Source: Rhynochetos jubatus
Taxonomy: Eukaryota > Chordata > Aves > Eurypygiformes > Rhynochetidae
DNA: 64,000 nucleotides
Direction of reading: 5' to 3'
Assembly: GCA_027574665.1 (NCBI GenBank)
Contig: CM050657.1
Span: 27,527,408 to 27,591,407, forward strand
The notes under the pieces were generated by a model, which saw only the letters and a list, made by a program, of their open reading frames with translations, had not been told where the DNA came from and did no database searches. Of the stretch, positions 26,401 to 39,155 are shown piece by piece (within the stretch, counting starts at the first letter, position 1; each line of letters begins with the position of its first letter). The translations under genes were made by a program, and so were the position numbers.

Positions 26401-29400
26401 CTCCCGCTCAGAGTGCCGCTGGCAAAGGCACAGTTCCTAAAAGAATATCCTACAAGGATGTTCCCCTTCAGGGATTAACAATGGAAAATGGGACACCTCT
26501 ATAGAGCTGTATACTTACTGGAAGTATTTCAGGGTAGAGTGCTGTTCTCTCTGCCTCAGGATTGCTTTCCGCATCAAGGCAACACTGAGCTTTTTTGCTT
26601 CATGCGGGACAGAAACTTAAAGAACACACAGCAGAACCTGAGGACTTACAATTGCCATTCAAAAAGAAGGCATGGCTTATCTCCCAAAATCAATACCAAA
26701 TATGAACACTCTCGGTAGGGAGCATATAGCCAGGGGCACGCAAGCTACAAAGAGGAGGGCCATTTCATCTGAAGGCATGAGAAGAGGAAAGATCTTTAGC
26801 TGCCGGGAGCCCACAGCCTCTGGCAGTCACACCCAGGCACATCAGTGTATTTCAGATATTCTGCATTTTGGGATTTCCTCACCTCTCTCCTTTGGGCACT
26901 CCAATCACTCACTGTCCTCAGACCTGGAAACTTTGTAAATTCGCTGGGATCAGTTTAGCTCCTGGCATCTGCACAATGTGAATAATGACATCGTGAACTA
27001 AACACACTTTTGCTTGTCTACATAGTTGTCTACACTGCTTTATCCAGACATAAACTTCAGTGATCTACAACAGACCAAGGGGGAAAAAAAAAGTTAGCAC
27101 CGTAACACGTGTTTTATTAAGGCCTAGTAGCCTCCAGCCCTCTTTGGGATGCTGCTCTTTCAAGTAACATGAATTCTGGTGGAAACAGGACCATCTGTTT
27201 CTGCCGCAGAAGTGCTCGGAAGCAGCGCTTTCTTCTCAACTCACCAGGTCTCCACATCCTTACTACGCCTAAGTGCAAATTATTTTAGATAGTTACATAA
27301 TTAACTGCTTCTAAACAAAAAGGCACAGTACTCACACACATCCAGAAGGGAAAGAAAGGAGTGCAAGGGAAGAGCATTTCCCCAAGTCACCCTCTGCCCA
27401 GCAGCTTTCCTCTGGAGCACTTGCCTGCACCTACACCAGCCCCATGGCAGTGCTGAACCGCTCAGCCTCCTCTTCTCAAAGGGACCGAGGGGGAGGAAGC
27501 GATCCCACAGCCTGCCTGGGGACGGGGCAGCCTTTTGACAGGACAAGCACCAGCACATTAACTGTTGCTGCAGAAAACAAAGCCCCCATTACTACGATGG
27601 GTGCATGTGTTTGAAACCAGGAGGGAACCCCCAAAAGGCCACATCCAGCAGCAGGTAACAGCCCGTCTGACCAGCGTGCCCCTCCTTTTGGTTTGCCCAG
27701 GTCTGCAGGGAGGCAGAACGCTTCCACAGCTCCCTTCACCCTGCGGTTAAGGCTCACATCTCTGAGACCGCAGGGACCTTGGCTGTAGCTCTTGGAGACA
27801 CACTCTCCCAGGATTTACCACACAACGAACCACGACTCAAGCTGCTGCTAACTGCAGCTGGGTATGGGGAGGTGGCACTTTGCTGCCACAGCACCCAAGG
27901 CTACCCTTTTCTTCCAAGGCAAGTTGCACAGATGATCCGTACTCGGACATGCTGTGATTTCTTCCAGACCCTTCTCACTTCATTGTACTTGAAAATACTA
28001 CCAGGAAAGAGACAGTTATTTGTTTAAATGCTGTTGATCTTGTTTATTTAACCACTAAGGGTGAGGGGGGGGAAGAATAGTTTGTTTTATAGATATTGGA
28101 TTTTAAAGCAAAATCGGCTTAAACATCAGCTTCCTGATGATGAAATCCATCTCCATCCTCTGTATGACTATTAGGCTCCCCCATGCACTGGGTAATACCC
28201 TCAGCTGACACGAAGCACTGCTTGGATTGGGTCCTAGCTGCTATAGTTGCCATGACTGCACCACGCACCCCTCCATGGGCAGCACCGCTCTACTCAAACC
28301 ACTGCTGGATCTCATGACAGCTATTAACTTCTCTAATGTTACCACTGCCCGCTTACAACTGAGTTATTGCCCTGCGTGATACAGTGGGGTGTCACGGGGA
28401 TGCATTTTGGACTACATCATAACATACTTAGTACACTAAAAACAAATCTCTGCCACTCAAATGATACACATAGGTGCCCCAACAAACGGGCAAAAATATT
28501 ATTTGCAGTGTCTTGGTCTTATTTGTATCAAGTGAGGGGCACACAGTACCAAATCATCGCCACCTCAGACCCAAACCACACCGGGGCTCTAGAAATGCTC
28601 GGCGTACCTGTATTTGGCAAGGAAGAGCAGCACCTAAGCAGCAAGAGTATTCCTCATTCCGAAACAGTGATTTATAACGAGGAACAACCCTATCAGTGAT
28701 TCCTAATAAACCTATAGGGCTTATTATATTCCCACCAGAAAATAAAGATAATCCAATTGAATTCAGGAAGAAAATGCCTCTCGAAGACAGAGAGCCTTTC
28801 AAGCCCCACTCACTATGGAACGGAGGCAACACACTAAGCCAGAAAGTGGTGATCCAGCAAACGTTTTACTGCTGCAAACAGTTTGCAGCAAAGATAGATG
28901 GGAGTGTATTTGCATATAACTTGATATAAATTCTACCTGCATCCTGGGTGAAAGTGAAGCAGGTTTGTTTTGTTTGTCTTTTGGGTTTGTTTTTGGTTTT
29001 ATGATGAACAGCCTTAGTAAACATTTCCTAAGCTGTCTGCTGTTTGGAATTCCAAGTCTGAAATAAAACATAACCACGCTACTGGCTCCAGTGCTGCCTA
29101 TCTCGCAAACAGCAACAAACCCCAGCAACAATTAAATAAGAGAACATTTACTTTATAGCGAGCCTCTGTGCAGCTCACAGCTTCACCTCTAAAGTAGTAT
29201 TTCAGCTCTGTTTGACAACAGAGACAGCAAATCTACCAGCACACTAACCTACACTGACAAACAGCCGGTCGATGCTCTTTCTCCACGAATACATAGAGGA
29301 AATAAAATAATCACATAGCATCTGTAATAACAATTCTGTCCCCTCTCTCTGCTGATTAAAGCATACTGTACCATTATGATGAGAGTTCTGGGTCTGCTCA

Positions 29401-30239
29401 TTTCATCATCGCTATCCAGCGGCAGGATTTCATGTGACAACTCCTCCCGTCGTCGTCGCCTGCAGATATGTGGACAGTTCCTCTGTACCACAGAACGAAA
29501 GGCTTGGAGCAGAACAATGCTGGCAGCACAACCCATATCTGCATCCTGAAGCCTACAAAAGAACTTCTATGTTTATGCTATGTTTGAAAAACAGTGGCTC
29601 CTTGTCCCTGAAAACAGCCTACAGTGCAGCTGCAGCCAGCTCGCTCTCCAATCGCTTCCTTGAGCTCTGATCATCTGATCACAACCAAATAGCTTGGATG
29701 CAGATAGAGGAAAGATTTGATCCACTGAAACTGAAACACACGCAACATTACGATGCTTTTCTCTCCCTCCCTCCCTGCTTCTGAATTCACATGAGAAAAT
29801 GTGCTCCCTCTCTTGTACAACGAGCCGCCTCCTCCAATTCCAGTTTCATGGAACTGAAAGTATTAAAATTCCTAGTTCAAAAGAGCCAGCTGTTCATTAA
29901 ACACACACCGAGGCATCCCCAACAACTGGCAGGATCAGTTTAAATACCTTTTTGAAAAAGTCATATGTAGCAAAATAGCAAACATCTGGAAAGTTATTAG
30001 CTCTCATTATCAGCACTGCTGTTTTTAAAATACTTTGCCCTAGGGTGTTTTGCCACAAAAAGGGAGACATTTAAGCTCACTGAGGGATCTGGGCTGTAAT
30101 CTTTTCACTTCTTGCAATTTTCTGAAGCACAGAGAGCTCATTTGAGTTGTAAATGTAACAAGTGGTTAAAAACCCACTTAAATCTGGACTGCTTCATCCA
30201 GCTCCTATTAAAATAGCCACGTCTGGATGAGAAACAGCA

Positions 30240-30490
30240 GGACGCAGCTCCGAAACGCCTTTCAATAGTGTAGCTGTTGTGTGTTCCCGCACAGGCGGGC
30301 TTTGGGCAGAGCAACATTTGTACATCTACATCGGAGGCCGGCGTGGAGAAGGGTCTGAGCTAGGAGGGTCTCGTGCTGAACCAAGCACCGACGACCTTCC
30401 ACGGAGGGCACGGGGCAAGCGTTTCCGTGGTTTATCAGTCAGGACACAGGCAGGGAGAAGCAGCTGCCGGCAGCCAGCAGGAACAACTGG
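30240..30490. other. CpG-retaining segment within the intron
   Basis: Roughly a dozen CpG dinucleotides occur in about 250 bp, against very few in surrounding sequence. It is too small and not GC-rich enough to be a classical CpG island. It lies 270-520 bp downstream (in gene sense) of the candidate exon at 30756-30952, which also keeps CpGs. It could be part of a regulatory or transcribed unit. Confidence 0.35.
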
Positions 30491-30755
30491 CCTTTTGGCT
30501 CCTGCCTGACAAGTCATCCAGAGAGCAGGCAGGGATGCTCAGCAATCACATGGCTGACCTGGAAACAGCGAGCGCTAATGGGAGAGAGGGTAAGGTAATG
30601 GCACTTGAGAGGAAGTTAGCACTAAAAATAGCCACAGAAAATGGATTTCTCTTACACGTTGGGAAAACTAAGAATTTCCAACAGGCTTTCCAGAGAAGCT
30701 GCTTTTAAGCTAATATGTATAACTGTATTATATGCGCACCCAAAACCATATTTAC

Positions 30756-30952
30756 CTTGCGTCCAATTTCTAATGAAGGCCATGAGAGTTTTGTCATCGA
30801 TTCCTACGGGGGCATAGGCAGCCTTGTAATGCCTGTTAACGAGATCTTTGTAAACAATACTCCTCCTCACAATATGCATCAGGAATTGCACTGAAAACAT
30901 TCTGTAGAAATACTTTCTTCCGGGCTCGATTAGGGTTTAATTGCTCTGCGAT
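30756..30952 (-). other. Candidate exon of unknown identity in the DOCK10 intron
   Basis: On the minus strand this 197-nt block is bounded by an acceptor-like TCTTTTGCCAG and a strong donor CAAG|GTAAAT. It keeps seven CpGs, unusual in this intron. From the ATG at 30900 (A at -3) one frame is open for 48 codons to the donor. It includes YKDLVNRHYKAAYAPVGIDD and ends in FIRNWTQ, leaving phase 1. A second frame is open at the start of the block (IAEQLNPNRARKKVF) but stops before the end, so no single frame spans the whole block. It could be a first coding exon, a frameshifted exon relic or a conserved non-coding element. The phase 1 end does not fit the phase 0 start of DOCK10 exon 2. I do not recognise the peptide. 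Confidence 0.35.
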
Positions 30953-32027
30953 CTGGCAAAAGACATCATCTTTTTAATTAAAGCATTTGCCAGAAAAGCT
31001 AGATATGGCCTTTAAAAGGAACACGCTCACTGCCATTATTTCTTGCCTTGGTTTCGCTAGCGTAAGCTGCTGTGAATGCATACGGAGCAGTGGCAGGCAC
31101 TGCGCACTCACCTCCAGCTCTGCCAATGCACCTACCCGGCTCTTCCCCCTTGGATCCCACCAGGCACAGACTTCACACGCGTAGGTGATGTGCCTATCCC
31201 AGGCACATCCTTATTAGCGTGCCTTTGCTAACGCGGTTACAAGAGTGCAGTGGCACAGCTGGGTAATTTCTGCACCACATCAGCAATCCTGCCGCCTGCT
31301 GCTGCTATCGCTTACGTTTTCATCACTCCCCTGCCTGCTCCAGATCTGCAACTTGGCCACACCAAAGATGTGCTTGGCAAGACCTACATTCCTACTCTTA
31401 ATTCCAGCAGCAGCAATCCGGGCCTGGATAACGTCTGCTGCTGGCTGTTACGGCAACTGCTCTGCTACCCTGGGGGCTGCGAACGCATCTCCTGCCTGTT
31501 TGTACGGCATCTTCTATGGCATCACCAGTGTTCCGCTGGGAGAGCTGGCAGGGATTTTTATGAAATTCTGTTTCCATAGCACAGCCCAATGCTGCCGCAC
31601 AGGCGCGTGTGCACACGTACATGGAACAGCACCCGAGGGCTTGACCCAAAGCTTCGCTTCGCTCTCAGTGAAGAATCCCATTCACTTCAGTGGTCTTTGG
31701 ATTGAACTCTCTGCCAGTGTCCCAGGTGACTTCATTACAATTATTTGTGGATTAAGCTGTTATGAGATACAAGTAGGAATGACACAGTCTTGGCATTTCA
31801 TCTCTCAGAAGAGAAAAATGACAGTCCGAAAACAAGTAAACCAACAAGCCGAAGCCAGCCAAAAGTAGCCTCCAGGCTTTGATCAAGATTCAAGAACTGA
31901 AAGAAAAGGCTAATGCATAGGGGAAAAGAAACCACTGACTGAGCTAAAAAACCTCTTCTGTTTTAAGGAAACCTCACAGAAGCACACATCATTGGAAAGG
32001 AAACCTCCCAGCCCACTAAGTGCCTGG

Positions 32028-32040
32028 ACACACACACACA
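32028..32040. repeat. Short CA microsatellite
   Basis: About six to seven CA units. Confidence 0.7.
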
Positions 32041-35000
32041 GGATCAACAGCTTTGTTTTTCAAATGTGGGGGTCTCATTAGCATACATTCTGCTTATACA
32101 CCAACTATCAGTGTTAGCTACTTTTACAGAGAAGCATCAAGCAGTATTTTGTGTTAATTAGCACTTTAATCCAGAAGCTGAATTCAGTGAAGCCCCCTGG
32201 GAAGCAAAATTCTCCTTTGTACAAGCAGCTCCTTAGTTCCCCATTACAAAGTCTTTGGCAATCACCGCTGGGCTAAGGAATATCCACACTGGAAGCCATC
32301 CGCTGCCCACACTCACTCCACTTTTAACCACCACTCGATTCAGCTATCCAGCACAATGATTTAAGGAAGAGGCTGGGAAGCAGAACACTAAAGGTACCCC
32401 AGTGAAAAGACAAACTAAAAGCACCGGGAGAGGCAAGAGAGGGTTTAACCCAGATGTGTTCAGTGACCCAGTCCTTGGCAGCTCCAAGGGCTGGGTCTGT
32501 ACAGCAGCAAAGCTGTGCAAGAGCAGAAGTGGGTCACGCTTGCCACGTCTTATAAAGTCTGTGATAAGAAAGCAGAGTTCAAAGGCATCCGGATCCCTGA
32601 GCTAACAGCTATCCGCCATCCAGCCTCAGCTTCCACATGAAAGACATGCTAGCTCTGCAAACGGGCAGCCAGGGCCTGCAGAGGTAAACTGTAAACCCCT
32701 CATCTGCCAAAGGCTGCGTTATTCCTCTTCCACAATATTCCTGCATTTCTGTTTCTGCAGGCTGCAAGACTTGCTGAAGATGTCACCAAGCATTTTCTAA
32801 CACTCCCATTTCATACACCTTTAGCGAGACCCTTCAGTGAGGGGATGACTTTCCAAACAAAACACTGACCCTTCCTAGACGAGCCAGCATTCTCCTCAGG
32901 GCTGTAGGGCAGCAGAACCCTTTCCCCACTCCCGCTCAGGTGTCGAGATGGCACGTACAGTGTTATTTTTTCATCCTCCACAAAACAAGCCCTCCTCTCC
33001 GAGGTGTGTTTGCGTGGTGTGCATTGAGAAGTTAGGGAGAAGCTCTTGAAGCGTGAAGATCCTAAAACAGCAGTGACAGGTGACTGCTGGAGCCATCCAC
33101 AAAACCAGGAACACCTCTGACACTGCTCACAACAGTCTGTTCAGCATGAGCCACAAAATCCCCAAGCCAGTGACAGGAACTAAAGACAGCATAGCAGTAC
33201 AAATAACAAAAGCAGTGTTGTTCCAGATGACCATGCTCGTGCCACCATTATGGCTTACCAAAGGATGTCCGAGTATCCAGCTGAGCAAGGTACTCGCTGG
33301 TGTAAAGCGGGTTTGTACAACGCTGCTGTCACAGGGCGCAATTTGTTGGCACTTCGAAGCTGACGCACAGGACCATTTACCTAAACTCAGTGGTTAATAA
33401 AACAGCAAAACAATGTCCATTCACTGTAAATCCTTCATTGGAGGCAGCGCAAAAATTCACGCGGTGAGCTATTTGCCTCGCAATGGCTTGGGATGGCTCT
33501 AGTCCCGGTGATGTACTGATGCACACAGACATGCACAGCACTCTGCTGAGCACATCTGAGACTCCCCTGCAAGCCCTCACTATTTTACAGCACAAATTGT
33601 TCTCTTGGGAAAAGCAGAGCAAGTCTTTCAGTTTTTCAGGGCTATCCTACATGAGTTACTATTCCACGTACATCATCCTGGTACAGATGATGAGCAGCTC
33701 CCAACAGCGCATAAACAACGTGGCCAATGGCTGTCACTCACAGCTCCACACGCAGACCCACAGTCAGAGTAAAACTTCTGTAAAGGTCTAGCCTGTACCA
33801 GTAGCAAGCAAGCATCCGAGGCAAGATACAACAAAATTACAGTCTCTGCCTTGATGCAGATGGAGACCACTCACATTCTGGCGAGTTACTGTGTCCTCTC
33901 TCAGCACCTTATAATTTATCACTCACATCACCCTCCCAAACAAAAGGAGATGATAGGCATTATCTTCTTAGCAAAGGGAATTTTCCTCAGAGACATCAAA
34001 CGTCCTTTATTTTCATAAAGCCTTGGAGGCATTTGTAAGGAAAGCAGAGGGGAAAAACAACATACCCAAGTTTGAAAGTCTCTCTTCATACTCTGCTACT
34101 TTAAAACAAACCATGGAATCTTAACCGGCTCCTGAGGAACTGGCATCGATACCCAGATTGGATGGGTGAAGTACTACAAGAGGTAGTCCTCATGACAGTT
34201 TGTGTGATGACAGAAACCCTCATTAATGGGCCTCCTTTTCTTGCATGCCTTAAGCCTGCAGAACAGTAAAACTCAGACCTTTTAGTGCACATTTTCTAAC
34301 GACTGTGTCCTTAAGGCATCGTGGTGGACACCACATTAGAGTGGCACTTTTGCTGCCGCAGGAGCAGCACTTCCAACACCACCTCCCGCTCTCCATCTGC
34401 TGGCAGGTTGCTAGTGGAGGTCTGGGGGACTGAGAATCCAGCTTCACGAGCTATCCTGTCTTTTCTTCCATCGCAGTTATGTCCCACAGCTCTCACATCC
34501 AGCCCAGTGGCCTACAAGAGGCTGTGCAGTGCTAGGCTGCACCACTGCTACTGTACCTTTGGAGGTGGGGGGGGAAGCTTTAAAGTGCACACAGTGATCA
34601 CACACTTATTTAAAAAGAAAGGTTATGCACCCACAGTTGCTAAAAGCCATAAACAGCATCCATGTCCCCCACTCATAACATACCCTCTTACAGTCACTTA
34701 AAAACATTCATGGGCTGGATTCCAAAGCGTTGCTTCAAAGCAGCTAACCGTCAGCGAGACTGAGGGCTCGGACAGCAGAGCAGGCCCAAGGCTCTTGCCA
34801 AAGGTGACTGAAAGCCAGAGTACACAGGCTTTGTATTTTCTCCTTCTAGGCTTCTACCAGCTGCTCCTTGGCGACCTGGAAAGCAGGCATTTACTGCAGT
34901 AACTGGTCAGTACCGCTCCTGAGGACACACAGCTGCTTCATCTCGGAATCACATTCCTGCTCACAGAGCTATCCTTGACCATCACAAACAATCCTTAACC

Positions 35001-35404
35001 GAACTCAGTTACAGTCAGTGCAAGCCCCCCAGCTGGCAGTATATAACTATGTGATAGGGGCCTAAATCATTCAACCAGCTCATCTCTCACCATCACAGTG
35101 TACCACACAACGCTGCACCCCCCAAATCCGCTGCAATGTCACCTGGCTAGAGCAGAGGGCTGCCAAAAGTGAGGGTATGGCACCCTCTAGGGAGTAGCAC
35201 ATGAAAGGCAAACACATCGCCACGCTCGCCTCGCCTGCCGAAGAACAGATTGCATGACCATGTTCATAACATTTTCCCTTGATAGTAAAAGAACCCAAAA
35301 GTAACTTTACTCTTCAGAACCTTTACAACGAGCCAGGTGTTCTCCTGGGGAGGCAGTCCACAGGGCAGGCTGCGGGATTAGGATTGCTGTTTCTCTCCAA
35401 CCTT

Positions 35405-35640
35405 TTGAAACCCCGCATGGCCCAACCTGAACGCCAAGCTACGCGCGGACTGCCGGTTGCACGATGCCCAGCGCTACACGGAGCGGGCCACGGGAACTTG
35501 TGTGTGCTCCAGAGCCCCACTGACCCCCCGCCGCAGGGCAGGCAGTTTGCACCGGGGCGATGCATACCCCCAATGGGGAGCCCAGCAAGGGCTGCCACGC
35601 GGCCGGCCGGCCCACTAGAGCACCTGCTGCCAAACCTTCT
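35405..35640. other. CpG-rich patch (possible orphan CpG island)
   Basis: Around 19 CpGs in about 235 bp with high GC content, flanked by ordinary intron sequence. It includes clusters such as TACGCGCGG and GCGGCCGGCCGG. Both strands have long open frames here, which is a by-product of few AT-rich stop codons. Candidate roles are an intragenic promoter, an enhancer or a GC-rich unknown repeat. No exon structure is evident. Confidence 0.4.
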
Positions 35641-38600
35641 TACAACTCTGCTGTTTCTTGAGTTCACCTGCTGAAAAAGGAAACTGTCACACACAGGTGG
35701 GGGGCCAGTCTGGTAAGCAGACACAGGCGAGCAGGCTGCATGTGCTAATGCCGCCCTTCTCTTCTCCGTATGGCTTTTTCACCTCTTCCATGTTGCTGTC
35801 TGGTGACAAACATTGCACTGAAGTTGTATGGTGTACTCTTAATTACTACCATGCCCAAAATACATAGGTTTCCCCTGTTAGATCCCATAGCAGTTTGCTA
35901 ATGACATCAACATATTGCAGCCATTTAACAAAAAGTGACAAAAGAGACTTGAAGCACGACTTTCCAACAGGCTAACGTCCGAAGGTGGGCTAGAACACAC
36001 ATCTCCAGAGCTCTAACCCCTAAAGGGGTTTCTCAGAATATATTTATACAAGATGTGGAGGGAAAAAAAAACCCAAACCCCATAACTTGCATGCAGATAA
36101 TTGCCACACTCTCATTTCCAGCTCAGGTGAAGCACCCCACTGATTTTCAATTAATTTCTCGCTTTAGAAGGGTAGCTTTCTACAATTACAGTCTCTGTGG
36201 CATCAGTGGGATCAATCTTGGGTCTTAGATGAAGTAAAATGGGTGAGCTGTAGTCTACAGGCAGTGATGAAAACCTCTCTATTTCAATGCACTCCAGTGG
36301 CTTCTGGATCCAGCACTAAATATTCTAATTAGCGGCTAAGAACCCTGTTGTGGTTTCCTTAAACATCTAACAGGAAAAATAAATATTTAATTCATACCAG
36401 GAAAATAACTTCTTAACTTATAAAGCAAATGTCTGTTTGCTCTTTATAAGAACTTCTATTATCCCCTAAAATTGGAGGACAATTAGTTGGAGCTACCAAA
36501 ATTCCTCCTTTCTCTGGCACAGTGTTAAATAAAAACATGTATTAAGATAAACTCTTTCCAGAGTTTTCACCAGAAGTTATAGTTAGGGCTGGGCTCTCAC
36601 TTTTGAAGTGATGATTGTACAAATGAGCCGCAGCAGAAAAAACAGGCACTGCCCCATTGGTTACCAGAAGGAACTGGTAGCAAATTTTTACCCTCTTGCA
36701 GAAAGATCCACGTTTAACTTGCACACAGCCCCTCGAACAGCACTATCAGCAGCTGGTCCTGCTTCCAGAAGACTTCCATTCCACTAAACCCAATGGAGAG
36801 AGTCGAAAAACTGAAAGTGGCAAAGAGGAAAGGGAAAAAAACCCAAACACCACAACCCACATTAGCTTGTTTTCACTCTAGTGTTACTTTTTGTCACAGA
36901 CCATGCGGCTCTAACAGAGCACAGCTGGTCTGTTAACCTTGATGAGGTTTAAGATTTCCATGACATGCAAAAATTCCAAAGGCTTTTGTCTAGATGTTTC
37001 ATAAATTAATTTTTAAGAATGAAACACACCCAGCTACATGGAAAGCCACTGTTCCCACCCAAGAGCAAATCATTCTCCATTTGCTGCTCTGGCACCAGCC
37101 CTGCTGCTTACAGAAGTACTGGGAAGAGACACAAGCAACTCCACAGACTGGGGAGGAACATCCCTCAGCCCATTCTCCCAATGGCACCCTGCATGGGTCT
37201 TGGAGAAGTAAGTCATCAGCTTCTAATGAGGTTTTAAGAATGACATGCGGCTTTGCAGCAGTGCCACTCGTACAGCATTGTTCTCTGTGATATAACCTGA
37301 ATATGGGTTGAACAGCACAGTGCTTTAATGAACCACTCTTTCTCCTTTAAAATATGATCAAAAACCTACCAAAACACTGGGAAAACTCTCACTGACATTA
37401 AACTTCAGAGAAGAACCACAAAAACCTGTATGGCTGACATCTCATCTTCAGGATATGCAAGCTAGTCTCTATTTCTGTATCAGCCACGGCTCGCCACAAT
37501 CCAAAGTTAGCATTTCTGTTCAAATACAGGCTAGAAATACAAAGCAAGAACAAATACAGAGAGACTAGAGTTACTTTCAAAAAGAAGCTACCCAGATCTG
37601 CAGTAAAGCAGAATTTTAGCACAGTGGTATCTTGTTAGAAAATGCATTGCTTATTCCAATTTGCCTCCAGTCCAAGCCAATGACATCTTTCCACTCACAA
37701 CCCAGCTAAGAACAGATAAAAAATAGAACTGCTTCCCACCCAGAACACTTTCAGCCTCTAGCTCTTTGCAAACATGATCTCCCTTTCAGCTCAGGAGAGG
37801 GCTTGCAAGGGGAGGTATCTCTTGGCATGCTCCTATCTACTCATACACTGCTTTACTTTTCAAACAACTCATTTGTGTAGAAAAATGTACGTGGGTCAAA
37901 ATTTGAGATATGAATTTAAATGACAAATGAATTCTTTCTTTTTATGTTTTTCATTATTTAACAGAAACTAGAGAAAAACAAAACCCTCTACTTTTTCCCC
38001 TGCAAATGAAGTCAGGCCAGAGAGGTTAAGTTGGCTCATCTCCTGCCTCCCAGTTTTGGTATCCTTCCTCCCTCCCTTCTCTCTCTCAGAAGTCAGACTG
38101 ACAGGAGAAGAGTAGTAGCCAACACATTCTGCTTCTGAGTCAGACTACACATGATAGAGATCAGCAGCAATTCCCACCTGGCTCTACACAGGCCAGTCAC
38201 AGGAGGCTTTTGCATTTTCAAGCCAAGACACCCCTTTCTAAACTCCCTTGCCAGAAAGATGGACTGTCCCAGTGAGCCAGGAGTTTAGCTGCCTAAAGCA
38301 TTCCAGGTTAATTTAATGCATTTTTAATTCAAAACATCAAATACCTTGAAGATAACGATTTCTACTGCAAGCTGGGAGTTCAGCAGCTGAAAACAATAGG
38401 AAAAGGGAAGATCTGGAGGCAGCAGCCAGTGCCAGAATGATCAACTACCACTCCAGCGCCAGCATGAACAGAGTTCAACGTAGCTCTGGACATAATGCAA
38501 AGTATCTCTAGCAAAAGAAGCACTTACGCTACTATATTTAATAATAACGACATGAATACCCTGACCAAGCCTACAGGTACAGGTCTGTCCACCTTGAAGG

Positions 38601-38649
38601 ATAAACTAATTGCAGAAGAGGCCTGCTAACACAAACAGGGGATGAATGT

Positions 38650-39155
38650 GTTGGAGAGTATCAGGGTTGATGTGTCCAGTTCTCAGATACCCAGCACAAA
38701 GCTGATGCACTGAATTGAGCGCTATGGAAGGTCACCAAGACAGGCTGGGGCTGAAGGACACAACTTATGAGGAAAGGCTGAGAGAAATGCATTTGTCCAC
38801 CCTTAGGAAACGAAGGCCGATGGGAAATCGGCCTCTGTCTTCAATTACCCAGCAGTAGGGTGCAGAAAAGACAGACCTAGAATCTCCTTGGAGATACACT
38901 GGCAGTGGCTGAGACATAATGGATGGAAGTTGCACCGATTCCAATTAATTACAATAAAATTGGTTTTTCACGATGAGGGTGGTCAAACACTGGAAGAGAG
39001 CATCCTAGGCACTGTGCGATCTCCACCCTTAGAGAGTCTCAGTGCTTAACCAGACAGCAGCCTGAGCAACCTGATTTAGTCGGACTTGCTTTGGGTGGGA
39101 AGCTGGACTCTACAACCTTCAGAAGTTCCTTCCAAGCTAAGTTATTTCATGACTG
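38650..39155 (+). mobile_element. Old, diverged CR1 LINE fragment
   Basis: Diverged CR1 phrases occur in the proper order: 'gaaaggctgagagaaatg', a run corresponding to the 'gagagcatcctaggcactgtg' region, 'cctgagcaacctgattt' and 'agttccttccaagctaa'. Divergence is clearly higher than in the copies at 13.3 and 62.8 kb, so this is an older insertion. It has no coding capacity. Confidence 0.75.

Larger units (their letters stand above)
17221..30755 (-). other. DOCK10 intron, long stretch without a recognised gene
   Basis: Mostly AT-rich unique sequence. It contains a CA/TA simple repeat at 23.39 kb, an A run near 24.3 kb and a CpG-richer segment at 30.24-30.49 kb. Open frames up to about 170 codons occur (for example at 22.8-23.3 kb on plus), but they have no recognisable domain, a composition expected by chance, and no matching splice sites. 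Confidence 0.55.
30953..38649 (-). other. DOCK10 intron, no recognised gene
   Basis: Unique sequence holding a short CA repeat (32.03 kb) and a CpG-rich patch (35.4 kb). A 207-codon plus-strand open frame at 31245-31868 is the longest outside the CpG island, but it has no domain I recognise, and I treat it as chance. Confidence 0.5.

Noticed and set aside
10146-28915. Additional ATGCAAAT octamers (10146, 23735, 28908)
   Set aside because: An 8-bp motif is expected several times by chance in 64 kb of AT-leaning DNA; none sits next to a TATA-like box or exon.
31245-31868. 207-codon plus-strand open frame
   Set aside because: No domain, family resemblance, Kozak-supported start or splice structure recognised, and composition looks like shadow coding of intron. 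Worth only a quick homology search.
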